Assembly: GCA_963692995.1 (NCBI GenBank)
Contig: OY843611.1
Location: 2,108,001 to 2,172,000, forward strand
Direction of reading: 5' to 3'
Length of the DNA stretch: 64,000 nucleotides
Source: Bin87 sp963692995
GTDB taxonomy: Bacteria > Chloroflexota > Dehalococcoidia > Lucifugimonadales > UBA3495
The notes under the pieces were generated by a model. It saw only the letters and a program-made list of their open reading frames with translations. It did no database searches and was not told where the DNA came from. How positions within the stretch are numbered: the stretch's first letter is position 1; each line of letters opens with the position of its first letter. A program made the position numbers and the translations under genes. Below are positions 52,301 to 60,534 of the stretch, one piece after another.

Positions 52301-53596
52301 ATGAGCCAGCGCACGCCACTGGAACGGGAGCTACTGGGAAAAGCGGCCAGATATATGCCCGGAAGCGGCAATGGCAACACTAACTACCCGGACCGGCTGG
52401 ATTTCCTGGCTAAAGAAGGCCGGGGAGGGCGCATCTGGGACGTATCGGGCAACGAGTACGTTGACTGGCTAATGGGTTCGGGGCCAATGATTTTGGGCCA
52501 CGCTCACCCGGCGGTTACCGACGCGGTTCTGTCTGCGGTCAGTCGCGGCTCCACGTTTTTCGCCAACAACGACCAGGCGGTGCTGCTGGCTGAGGAGTTG
52601 GTGAACGCGGTGCCTTGCGCCGAGAAGGTGCGGTTCACCACCAGCGGGACGGACGCCTGTTTCCAGGCCATGCGGGCCGCTCGGGCTTACACTGGCAAGG
52701 AAAAGATTCTCAAGTTTGAGGGTGGCTATCACGGCAGCAGCGATTATGCGATGATGTCGGTGTTCGCCTCTAGCGCGGTCGAGTTTCCCCAGGCGGAAGC
52801 CAACACCGCCGGCATTCCGGACGCGCTGAGCGACCTCATGCTGATATCCCAGTTCAACGACCTGGACACCACCGCTGCCATCGTTGCCGCGCACCAGGAT
52901 GAAATCGCGGCGATCATAACGGAACCGCTACAGCGCACCATTGCCCCCGAACCCGGTTTCCTGGAGGGCCTTCGCAAAATCACATCGGACGCGGGGATCC
53001 TGCTGATATTCGATGAGATAGTCACCGGATTCCGGCTGGCTTACGGCGGCGCGCAGGAATACTACGGCGTGACGCCGGACTTGTGCACGGTGGGCAAGAT
53101 TATGGGTGGCGGTTATCCCCTGGCCGCGCTGATGGGCGCCGCCGAGGTTATGTCGGTGTACGACCGGGGAGCCGTGGCGTCGGAAAGTTATGTTGACCAG
53201 ATTGGGACTCTGAATGGCAACCCAATCGCGTGCGCCGCCGGCCTGGCGACGCTGTCGGAGTTGCGGAAAGACGGGATGTACGAGCGGCTGCATGAAGTGG
53301 GCGGCAGCATTCGCCGGGCGCTGGCCGACTCTTGCCAGGAGCAAGGCTTTACGGTCCAGAGCGTGGGCGAGGACGGGATTTTTGACATCTTCTTCGCCGA
53401 CCACCCGGTTCGGAACTACCGCGACGGGTTGACCGCGGACCGTGAACCGCTGGGTAAGCTGAATGCCGGGCTGCTGGAACGTGGGGTGCTCAAATCCTGG
53501 CCTCAAAAGTTCTATCCGTCCGTTGTCCATACGGATGAGGACATCGACCGCACCATCGCGGCTATCCGCGCGGTGGCTCCAACGCTGCGTGGCTGA
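52301..53596 (+). CDS. Class III aminotransferase, glutamate-1-semialdehyde aminomutase-like
   Basis: The 431-residue PLP enzyme resembles GSA aminomutase (HemL) and related omega-aminotransferases: YMPGSGNGNTNYPDRLDF at the start, DWLMGSGPMILGHAHPAV, TTSGTDACFQAMRAARAYTGKEKILKFEGGYHG and the PLP Lys in LCTVGKIMGGGYPLAALMG. The long N-terminus and lack of neighbouring haem genes make a HemL role uncertain; other members act on amino acids in catabolism. The ATG at 52301 is chosen after an AGCCAGC stretch; the frame is open upstream to 52226. Confidence 0.85.
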   Translation: MSQRTPLERELLGKAARYMPGSGNGNTNYPDRLDFLAKEGRGGRIWDVSGNEYVDWLMGSGPMILGHAHPAVTDAVLSAVSRGSTFFANNDQAVLLAEELVNAVPCAEKVRFTTSGTDACFQAMRAARAYTGKEKILKFEGGYHGSSDYAMMSVFASSAVEFPQAEANTAGIPDALSDLMLISQFNDLDTTAAIVAAHQDEIAAIITEPLQRTIAPEPGFLEGLRKITSDAGILLIFDEIVTGFRLAYGGAQEYYGVTPDLCTVGKIMGGGYPLAALMGAAEVMSVYDRGAVASESYVDQIGTLNGNPIACAAGLATLSELRKDGMYERLHEVGGSIRRALADSCQEQGFTVQSVGEDGIFDIFFADHPVRNYRDGLTADREPLGKLNAGLLERGVLKSWPQKFYPSVVHTDEDIDRTIAAIRAVAPTLRG

Positions 53597-53638
53597 ATCC
53601 GGTTGCTTCGGAGCAGGACCAAAGCGGAGCGGGACTAA

Positions 53639-53668
53639 GTAGGGGCGGGTTTGAAACTCCGCCCCTAC
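53639..53668. terminator. Palindrome after the aminotransferase gene
   Basis: GTAGGGGCGG-GTTTGAAACT-CCGCCCCTAC, a perfect 10-bp stem with an internal self-complementary loop, lies between the convergent aminotransferase and sdhE genes. It is a third copy of the GGGGCGG palindrome family and is placed to stop both transcripts. Confidence 0.65.
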
Positions 53669-53692
53669 TGTCGATAGCCGATAGGATTACGT

Positions 53693-54574
53693 TCAGCGCC
53701 GCGCTCCAACCTTTACTTCCAATGGGCCGGCGCTGACGATGTGCTTGCGCATGCCTAGCTCGACCGGGGTCATGCCCATGGCCAACCCAATGAGCTGGGG
53801 CATGTGCAGGATCGGCAAGTCAATAGAGCGCCGGGCCTGGGACGCCGCTTTGGGCTGGAAGCCGTCGAGGTTGAGGTGGCAGAGCGGGCAGGGAGTCACC
53901 ATGGCGTCGGCGCCCAAGTCCTTGACTTCGGAAGTGTGCTTGCCCACCATGGCCATGGAGTTGCGTTCGTTGATGGTGAGGATAGGGAAACCGCAACAGC
54001 GGGTTTTACCTTCAAAATCCACCAGAGTCGCGCCCAAGGTTTCGATGAGCATCTCCAGGGATTGCTGGCGCTCCGGATGGTCGGCGATGTCCAACGCTTC
54101 CGTGGGGCGTACGATGTAGCAACCGTAGAACGGGGCGATCTTCACATCGGTGAGTTGGCGGGTAACGTAGCCGCCAAGCCGGTCCAGGCCATAGTCTTCA
54201 ATCAGGATCCATAGCAGGTGTTTGGGTTCAGCATTGCCGCTGTATTCCAGACCTTCCTCGGACAGGTAGGAGTTGATTTCGGCCAAGTATTCCGGGTTTT
54301 GCATCCGATGGTTCGCCTGGGACATCACGCCCTGGCAAGTGCTACAGATGGTCATGATTGGCAAGCCCATCTGCTCGGCTTTGGCGAAGTTACGGGCGTT
54401 CAGGGTGTCGCCAAAGAGCTGGTTCTTTTCCTGGATGACACCGGCGCCGGTGCAGGTCCAGCCGCGGATTTCCTCCAGTTCGAGGCCCAACCGCTGGCAG
54501 ACCATGCGGGCGGCGGGGTAGAGTTCGGGCGCGCCACCCTGGGATACGCAGCCCGGAAAGAAAGCGTACTTCAC
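53693..54574 (-). CDS. sdhE: SdhE/HdrB-like CCG-domain subunit of succinate:quinone oxidoreductase (type E)
   Basis: The 293-residue protein has the HdrB-type cysteine pattern: FFPGC near the start, WTCTGAG (about 39-45, where the first CCG motif normally reads C-C-G; here C-T-G), CSTCQG, and a full second motif YGCY, CCGFPI (about 197-202) and CPLCHLNLDG. In type E SQRs this subunit replaces the heme membrane anchors SdhC/D and contacts the quinone. sdhB and sdhA lie upstream on the same strand. No sdhC/D is near, which agrees. The missing Cys of the first motif is notable. Confidence 0.85.
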   Translation of the reverse strand: MKYAFFPGCVSQGGAPELYPAARMVCQRLGLELEEIRGWTCTGAGVIQEKNQLFGDTLNARNFAKAEQMGLPIMTICSTCQGVMSQANHRMQNPEYLAEINSYLSEEGLEYSGNAEPKHLLWILIEDYGLDRLGGYVTRQLTDVKIAPFYGCYIVRPTEALDIADHPERQQSLEMLIETLGATLVDFEGKTRCCGFPILTINERNSMAMVGKHTSEVKDLGADAMVTPCPLCHLNLDGFQPKAASQARRSIDLPILHMPQLIGLAMGMTPVELGMRKHIVSAGPLEVKVGARR

Positions 54575-54637
54575 TGGTTGCTCCTCTATTATTCACAGCA
54601 ATGAACAGTATGAACGGGATTATTCGCTGGCCGGCCC

Positions 54638-54665
54638 AGATTCCCGCGAAGGCGGGAATGACGGG
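54638..54665. repeat. Dispersed palindromic repeat copy between sdhE and sdhB
   Basis: AGATTCCCGC-GAAG-GCGGGAATGACGGG, a copy with a different loop, lies in the 102-base gap between sdhB and sdhE. Its position inside an operon suggests it does not fully terminate the transcript. Confidence 0.9.
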
Positions 54666-54676
54666 TCTAGGGCGAG

Positions 54677-55687
54677 TTAGCCGAAGGGGGAGTTGATGCT
54701 GACCCGGGGAGCCGGAGGTTCCGGTTCCGTCCGCTGGAAAATACGCCGTACCGCCTCCACGTTTTCCACGTTCTTGTGGGCAATGGGCGGCATTTTACCG
54801 CGTCGCATGGCGCGGAAGGCTACGGGCATATAGCTCATCAGAGCGGGCATGTTGGCGAAACCGCCGACCGATTTGATGGGCAAGCGCAGCTCGTCGAGGC
54901 GTCCGCTATGCCCCACCGATTCGGTGAAAGCGTCGGTGTGGCGAGCGCCGTTATTGTTATCGTAACCCTGCTGGATCGCTTGATCGCGCATTGCCATGAT
55001 GCGATCCATAGGCGCTACGCCTTTAGGACAGACCTGGACGCATTCGTTGCAGCGGGTGCAGTCCCAGATGCCGGTGGGTTCGCTGAGCCCCCACAGCCGC
55101 TCCATGGACACGCCGTCGCCGTCGCCGTCGCGGGGGTCGGCGGTGAAGCGATACGCCTTGGCCAACGCGGCGGGGCCCAGGAAGGTGGGATCAACCTCCA
55201 GGACGGTGCAGTCGGAGACACAAGCGCCGCACATGATGCAGGCGGTGACGCCGGAAAGGTGCAGCATGGCTTCGTTGGAAACGATGTACTCGCCCTCAGG
55301 TTCCTGGCCCGCGTGCTTGAGATATGGATCGACTGCCTCGATCTTTTCCCAGAACAAATCGAAGTTGACGACCAGGTCTTTGACAACGGGCATGACACCG
55401 GCGGGCTCCACCGTTATGACGCCGTCCTGCACCATCGTATTGGCGATGGTTTTACAGGCCAAACCGGCGTGCCCGTTGATTCGCATGGCACAGGAACCGC
55501 AGATGGAACTGCGGCATGAGCAACGCAGGGACAGGGTCCCGTCGTCGTCCTCTCGGATCTGAATCAGCGCGTCGAGGACGGTGGCGTTGTCCGCAATGGT
55601 GATCGGATAATCCTGCCAGTAAGGCATCCGGCCCTCGCCGGTGGGAGCCTCCGGGTCCTGTCGCTTTACCCTGATGGTGACGTCCAT
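54677..55687 (-). CDS. sdhB: Succinate dehydrogenase/fumarate reductase iron-sulfur subunit
   Basis: The 336-residue protein passes electrons from SdhA to the quinone side. It has the 2Fe-2S set CSCRSSICGSC with a later Cys in LACK, then the 4Fe-4S/3Fe-4S motifs CIMCGACVSDC and CTRCNECVQVCPKG. It is about 80 residues longer than minimal SdhB owing to a C-terminal tail (PLKSVGGFANMPALMSYMPVAFRAMRRG onward). It ends 102 bases before sdhE and starts 3 bases after the sdhA stop. Confidence 0.93.
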   Translation of the reverse strand: MDVTIRVKRQDPEAPTGEGRMPYWQDYPITIADNATVLDALIQIREDDDGTLSLRCSCRSSICGSCAMRINGHAGLACKTIANTMVQDGVITVEPAGVMPVVKDLVVNFDLFWEKIEAVDPYLKHAGQEPEGEYIVSNEAMLHLSGVTACIMCGACVSDCTVLEVDPTFLGPAALAKAYRFTADPRDGDGDGVSMERLWGLSEPTGIWDCTRCNECVQVCPKGVAPMDRIMAMRDQAIQQGYDNNNGARHTDAFTESVGHSGRLDELRLPIKSVGGFANMPALMSYMPVAFRAMRRGKMPPIAHKNVENVEAVRRIFQRTEPEPPAPRVSINSPFG

Positions 55688-55690
55688 AGC

Positions 55691-57379
55691 CTAGTACTTC
55701 CTCTCCTCGGGCGTCCATTGAGTGATGGTAACGGGCAGCTCGGAAATCGCCGGCCCGGCATCGCCTTTGGTCAAGACGATGTGATGGAGCCATTCTTCGT
55801 CGTTGCGGTCGGGGTAATCGGTGCGGAACTGGGCGCCGCGGCTTTCCCGGCGTTCGAGAGCGCCCACGGCGATAGTGTCGGCGCAGTCGAGCATATAGCC
55901 CAGCTCAAGGGCGAATACCAAGTCGGTGTTGAAGGTCTTGCCTTTGTTGTGGACGGGGACATTTTCATAGCGACGGCGGAGGTCGTGGAGGTCGCTGATG
56001 GTTTCCTCGATACCCTCCTCGTTGCGGAAAACGGCCACGTTGCGGTTCATGGATTCACCCATATCACGGCGGATTGCCGACCAGCGGTCGCCGTTTTCGG
56101 GCCGGTCCATCATCTCCTGGATGCGGCGACGTTCCCTGGCGAGGGTTGCGGCAACATCGAACTCCATAAAATCCATGGCGCGGGTAGCGTCGGAGGCGTG
56201 ATTGCCGGCGCGCTCTCCGAAAACGATGGTGTCGAGGAGGGAGTTGGCGCCCAGGCGGTTGCCGCCGTGAACGCTGACATTGGCGCACTCGCCGGCGGCA
56301 TAGACGCCGCCGATGTTGGTCAGGCCGTCGATGTTGGTCTTGATGCCGCCCATTATGTAATGCATTCCGGGGCGGATGGGAATTGGCTCCCGGATCATAT
56401 CGGCGCCGGCAAGGTCGATGCCGATTTCCCTGATCTGACTGAGTTTCTCCATGATCAGGGCTTGGCCCAAGTGGGTACAGTCCAGGAGGACGCAGCCGTC
56501 GATGCCGTTGCCGGCGTTGATTTCGGTCTGCTCGGCCCGAGACACTACGTCGCGGGAGGCCAGCTCCATCATGTTGGGAGCGTATTTTTCCATGAACCGA
56601 TGGCCGTTTTTGTCGCGCAGGTATGCGCCTTCGCCGCGCGCCGCTTCGGAGATCAGCACGCCGCTTCCGGCCAGGGTGGTGGGATGGTACTGGACCATTT
56701 CCATGTCCATGAGCTGACCACCGGCGTTGTACACGAGGCCCATACCGTCGCCGGTGACGATGAGAGCGTTGGTGCTGGGTTCGAAGAGGCGGCCACAACC
56801 CCCGGTGCAGAAGATCACGGACTTGGCGCGTATGAGGTGGAGTTCGCCGGTTCGAATTTCCAGGGCCGTGACGCCGGCGACTTGGCCGTCCTCCATGATC
56901 AGCGAGGTAACGAACCACTCCTCGTAACGGCGCACGCCGGACTTGATGAGCTGCTCGAACATAACGTGGAGCAGAGCCTGTCCGGTGAAGTCGCCCACGA
57001 AGAAGGTGCGGGCCCGCCGCTGACCGCCAAAGGCGCGCGTTCCCAACCGTCCGTCGTCGTCCCGGTTGAAGGTGACGCCCATGTGTTCCATGTCGATGAG
57101 CGAGGCGCCAGCCTGGCGACACATCACCTCAATGGCGTCCTGATCGCCCAGGAAGTCGCTGCCCTTGATGGTATCGTAGGCGTGGTCTTCCCAGTCGTCG
57201 CCCCGGTCCAGCAGCGCGGCGTTGATGCCGCCCTGGGCAGCGTTGGAATGGCTGCGCACGGGGTGGACCTTGCTGATGATGGCGGTGTTGGCTCCGCTGG
57301 CGCGGGCGGCGATGGCGGCGCGCATCCCGGCCAGGCCGGCGCCCACCACCAGGACGTCGTGTTGCAAATCCTCTGGCAT
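55691..57379 (-). CDS. sdhA: Succinate dehydrogenase/fumarate reductase flavoprotein subunit
   Basis: The 562-residue flavoprotein oxidises succinate to fumarate. It has the FAD motif VVGAGLAGMRAAIAA near the start, the covalent FAD His in RSHSNAAQGGINAAL (about residues 42-55), GGCGRLF, TGDGMGLVYNAGGQLMDMEMVQYHPTTL, and PGMHYIMGGIKTNIDGLTNIGGVYAAGE. The order sdhA-sdhB-sdhE matches type E enzymes. The ATG at 57379 is right by relatives. Confidence 0.95.
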   Translation of the reverse strand: MPEDLQHDVLVVGAGLAGMRAAIAARASGANTAIISKVHPVRSHSNAAQGGINAALLDRGDDWEDHAYDTIKGSDFLGDQDAIEVMCRQAGASLIDMEHMGVTFNRDDDGRLGTRAFGGQRRARTFFVGDFTGQALLHVMFEQLIKSGVRRYEEWFVTSLIMEDGQVAGVTALEIRTGELHLIRAKSVIFCTGGCGRLFEPSTNALIVTGDGMGLVYNAGGQLMDMEMVQYHPTTLAGSGVLISEAARGEGAYLRDKNGHRFMEKYAPNMMELASRDVVSRAEQTEINAGNGIDGCVLLDCTHLGQALIMEKLSQIREIGIDLAGADMIREPIPIRPGMHYIMGGIKTNIDGLTNIGGVYAAGECANVSVHGGNRLGANSLLDTIVFGERAGNHASDATRAMDFMEFDVAATLARERRRIQEMMDRPENGDRWSAIRRDMGESMNRNVAVFRNEEGIEETISDLHDLRRRYENVPVHNKGKTFNTDLVFALELGYMLDCADTIAVGALERRESRGAQFRTDYPDRNDEEWLHHIVLTKGDAGPAISELPVTITQWTPEERKY

Positions 57380-57454
57380 TTGTGTCTTCCTCCGACCGGA
57401 CTGAATAGCGCCCGCATGATTATGGCGCAGGAGCGGCGCGCCCGATAGCGGCGA

Positions 57455-58003
57455 CTAATTATCGCCTAAAAGACGCATCGCAAGCAACAGCGACGCCACG
57501 CTCTTGGCATCCTGAATCGAACCGCGGGCAATCTCATCGGGTATGCTGTTCAGCGGAACCCGGACTACTTCAATGAATTCGTCGTCGTCGGAATCCAGGG
57601 TTGCCGGGGTCAATTCGGTGGCCAGGAAGGCGTACATATACTCGGTGCACCACCCCGGGGCGAGCCAGAAGGCGGTGAGGGGAACCAGATTGGGGGCAGC
57701 GTGTCCGATTTCTTCCTGCAACTCGCGCCGCGCCGCCGCCGCCGGCTCTTCACCAGGTTCGATTCCGCCGGCCGGCACCTCCAGGAGGAAGCGGTCAGCG
57801 GATTTGCGGTACTGACGGACCATGAGGACGTTGCCGTCGGCGTCCACCGGCACGACGCAGATGGAAGGGGCGTGTTCCACAATCTCGCGGGCGCTCTCGC
57901 GTCCGTTTTGCAGGCGAACCGTGTCAACGCGCACGTCGATGATGCGGCCCTGGAAGATTGACCGTGAGGAGATGGTTGGCTCGTTATCGGGGTAGGAGGT
58001 CAT
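57455..58003 (-). CDS. Nudix hydrolase, ADP-ribose pyrophosphatase-like
   Basis: The 182-residue protein has a complete Nudix box, GGIEPGEEPAAAARRELQEEIGH (about 80-102), following MVRQYRKSADRFLLEVPAG, the pattern of NudF/ADP-ribose pyrophosphatases. These hydrolyse ADP-ribose or other NDP-sugars. The N-terminal PTISSRSIFQGRIIDVRVDTVRLQNGR is typical too. It lies next to nadK, but on the opposite side of a repeat-rich gap of 131 bases. Confidence 0.88.
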   Translation of the reverse strand: MTSYPDNEPTISSRSIFQGRIIDVRVDTVRLQNGRESAREIVEHAPSICVVPVDADGNVLMVRQYRKSADRFLLEVPAGGIEPGEEPAAAARRELQEEIGHAAPNLVPLTAFWLAPGWCTEYMYAFLATELTPATLDSDDDEFIEVVRVPLNSIPDEIARGSIQDAKSVASLLLAMRLLGDN

Positions 58004-58035
58004 GGTATGGGTTACGGTTCTCCCGTGGGGGGCCT

Positions 58036-58062
58036 GGATTCCCGCTTTCGCGGGAATGACGG
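58036..58062. repeat. Dispersed palindromic repeat copy before the Nudix gene
   Basis: Full copy GGATTCCCGC-TTTC-GCGGGAATGACGG followed to 58134 by short imperfect repeats of ATCACGGTAAG and GACGGTAA. It fills most of the gap between nadK and the Nudix gene. The tail expansion is like that after the copy at 23042. Confidence 0.9.
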
Positions 58063-58134
58063 TAAGGGGCGGCGATCACGGTAAGCAGGGGGGATCACGG
58101 TAAGGCGACGGTAATGACGGTAAGGCGGCGGGGA

Positions 58135-58980
58135 TCAGCGGCCTTGCAAACTGAAACCCAGGCGACGGGTGAGGGTGGCCCAGAAGTAGTTGTGATCGTT
58201 GGCGCGGAGGAAGCGGGCGCGGTATGGGCTGTGGGTTATTCGCACCCAGTCGCCTGGTTCGATGGGGTGGTTTTCAAAACCGTCCACGCTGATGATGGCT
58301 TCCTGGGAGCCTTCCAGGTGAAAGTCCACGCTGCTGGTGGGGCGCAGCACCAGCGGGGTGGTGAGGCCAACGTGAGACGCCAGAGGGGTTAGCACCACGT
58401 CGCCGGACAAGGGGTCCACGATGGGGCCGCCGGCAGCGAAGCTGTAGCCGGTGCTGCCGGTGGCGGTGGCGAGGATTACGCCGTCGGCGCGGAAAGTGGA
58501 TACGTCGGCGCCGTCGATGGACGCTCGAACGGTGATGACGCGGGAGACGCGGCTGCGGGAGAGGACGACGTCGTTCAGCGCATGATAGGGGCCTTCGGGC
58601 GCGGCGGCGCTGCCGCGGCGATGTACGGTAGCCATGAGCATGCTGTGTTCGGAAACGCGCATCCCGTCCTGGAGATAGCGCGGCAATTGTTCCATAACGC
58701 CGGGCACGGTCAACTCGGTCATAAAACCCAGGCGGCCCATGTTGATGCCCACCAGCGGGATGCCCTGGGGCGCAATGGCCCGGTTCACGCGGAGGATGGT
58801 GCCGTCGCCGCCGATGGAGATTACGAGGTCGGTATTCCGCGCCCGTTGGCTCAGATCGTCAGCATCTTCGGCGCGCAGGATCCAGGTGTCGGGGCCCAGG
58901 TCGAGTTCGCCGACGATGGCGTGGGCCAAGTCCAGCGCCTCGGGGATCAGGTCGTTGTAGGCGATGCCGACGGTTTTCAT
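58135..58980 (-). CDS. nadK: NAD kinase
   Basis: The 281-residue enzyme makes NADP from NAD and ATP. It has the GGDGT motif in VISIGGDGTILRV (about residues 60-72), a DGVILATATGSTGYSFAAGGPIVDP stretch typical of NAD kinases, and LTPLASHVGLTTPLVL. The ATG at 58980 (MKTVGIAYND) is preferred over a 30-codon upstream extension. It lies 22 bases downstream of the nuoN stop on the same strand. Confidence 0.93.
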   Translation of the reverse strand: MKTVGIAYNDLIPEALDLAHAIVGELDLGPDTWILRAEDADDLSQRARNTDLVISIGGDGTILRVNRAIAPQGIPLVGINMGRLGFMTELTVPGVMEQLPRYLQDGMRVSEHSMLMATVHRRGSAAAPEGPYHALNDVVLSRSRVSRVITVRASIDGADVSTFRADGVILATATGSTGYSFAAGGPIVDPLSGDVVLTPLASHVGLTTPLVLRPTSSVDFHLEGSQEAIISVDGFENHPIEPGDWVRITHSPYRARFLRANDHNYFWATLTRRLGFSLQGR

Positions 58981-59002
58981 GGCAAGTTCGCTAGCGGAGT
59001 CC

Positions 59003-60517
59003 TCAGCCGCCGGCCACGAGGACGACCACGGCGCGCTCGGCGGCGTCCAGAACGGCGCCCGGAGCGACACCCAACCACAACATGCACAACGCCGCGACGC
59101 CGAGGGCTACGTTGACCGGCCACGACGCGCGCAATCGCTCAGTGTGGATCGCAGGCTGGAGGAACATCACCCGGATGACGCGCAGGTAGTAGTAAGCGGA
59201 AATCACGCTGTTGACAACGCCGATAATCACCAACCAGGTCATCAACGATTCTCCGGTATTGATGGCGGCAGCGAAGATGTGGATTTTGGCGATGAACACG
59301 CCGGTAGGCGGCAAGCCGATGAGAGCGATGAGGGCCAGGGCCAGGGCAATCGCCGGGAAGGGCGCGCGACGGAGCATACCCGCATAGTCTGCAATCTCGG
59401 AGCTATTGATTCGGGTCTCAATGCAGGTAATGGCGAAAAAGGCGGTCAAGTTCGCCGCAGTGTACGCAGTCAGGTAGAACAGTACGCTGCTGGGGCCGAA
59501 TCCAGCCTCTTCACCGCCCGCCGTGGCAATAGCGGCAACACCTACCAAAAGGTAGCCGGCATGGGCAATGGTGCTGTACCCAAACAGCCGGTTGATATTC
59601 CTTTGGGAGATGGCAACCAAGTTGCCGATGGTCATGGAAAGGGCGGCGAGTCCGGCGAGCAGCACCCACCAGTCTCCGCCCAGGGCGTCGAAGCCGATGT
59701 AGAACACCCGGAGCACCAGGGCGAAGGCCGCCGCTTTGCTGGCTACGGACAGGAAAGCGACCATGGGCGTCGGGGCGCCTTGGTACACGTCGGGCACCCA
59801 CATCTGAAATGGCGCCGCGGACATCTTGAAGCCGAAGCCGGCTAACAGCAGGACCACGGCCAACAGCGCCGCCATGCTGCCAAAGGGGATAAGTCCTGAC
59901 GAGGAACCGGCGGCCAAGGCCACGGCGATTTCTTCCAGGCGGGTGCTGCCGGTTAATCCGTAGATGAGGGCCATGCCGTACAGCATCAGCGCGCTGCTGA
60001 TGGCGCCGATGATGAGGAACTTCATGCCCGCTTCGCTGGAGCGGCCGTTAGGCAGGAAGGCCGCCAGCGCCGCCAAGGGAAGCGTGGTCAATTCCAGGGC
60101 GATGTACATGGTGATCAGTTCGTCCGCTGCCACCATCAGCATCATTCCCGTTGCCGACAGGAGCATCAATCCAAAGTATTCGCCCTGCAAACGTTCTATG
60201 CGGCGCACATAGTCGTTGGAAACCAACACCACCAGCCCGACGGCGGCGAGGATGAGGAAGTTGAAAAACAGCGCGAATCGGTCGATGGAGAGCGTGTAGA
60301 GAACCACCGATCCCTCGGCCATCAGCTCGCTCTGGCCACTACCGGAAAGGGACACCAACTGCCAGACGCTCAACGCGGCCGGAGCCGCCAGTCCCACAAA
60401 GGAGACCCCGACCAGCAATCCGGTGCGGCGGGTCAGCAAATCCACCACAATGACCAGCATGGCCAACGCGGCCAGGGCCAGAAGGGGGGAAATTAGAAAC
60501 AGGTCGTAAGCGGTCAT
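59003..60517 (-). CDS. nuoN: NADH-quinone oxidoreductase subunit N
   Basis: The 504-residue membrane protein has about 14 hydrophobic helices and is part of the proton-pumping arm of complex I. Conserved regions are VLVSNDYVRRIERLQGEYFGLMLLSATGMMLMVAADELITMYIALELTTLPLAALAAF, with the lysine-containing antiporter-like helices, and FKMSAAPFQMWVPDVYQGAPTPMVAFLSV. The upstream nuoM stop is 17 bases away. The gene series N-M-L is in the usual order reading from nuoL. Confidence 0.95.
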   Translation of the reverse strand: MTAYDLFLISPLLALAALAMLVIVVDLLTRRTGLLVGVSFVGLAAPAALSVWQLVSLSGSGQSELMAEGSVVLYTLSIDRFALFFNFLILAAVGLVVLVSNDYVRRIERLQGEYFGLMLLSATGMMLMVAADELITMYIALELTTLPLAALAAFLPNGRSSEAGMKFLIIGAISSALMLYGMALIYGLTGSTRLEEIAVALAAGSSSGLIPFGSMAALLAVVLLLAGFGFKMSAAPFQMWVPDVYQGAPTPMVAFLSVASKAAAFALVLRVFYIGFDALGGDWWVLLAGLAALSMTIGNLVAISQRNINRLFGYSTIAHAGYLLVGVAAIATAGGEEAGFGPSSVLFYLTAYTAANLTAFFAITCIETRINSSEIADYAGMLRRAPFPAIALALALIALIGLPPTGVFIAKIHIFAAAINTGESLMTWLVIIGVVNSVISAYYYLRVIRVMFLQPAIHTERLRASWPVNVALGVAALCMLWLGVAPGAVLDAAERAVVVLVAGG

Positions 60518-60534
60518 GGGGTTTGATCTCTGCT

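Noticed and set aside
55718..57448. A 576-codon plus-strand open frame opposite sdhA
   Set aside because: Antisense of sdhA; low-complexity translation and no conserved motif.
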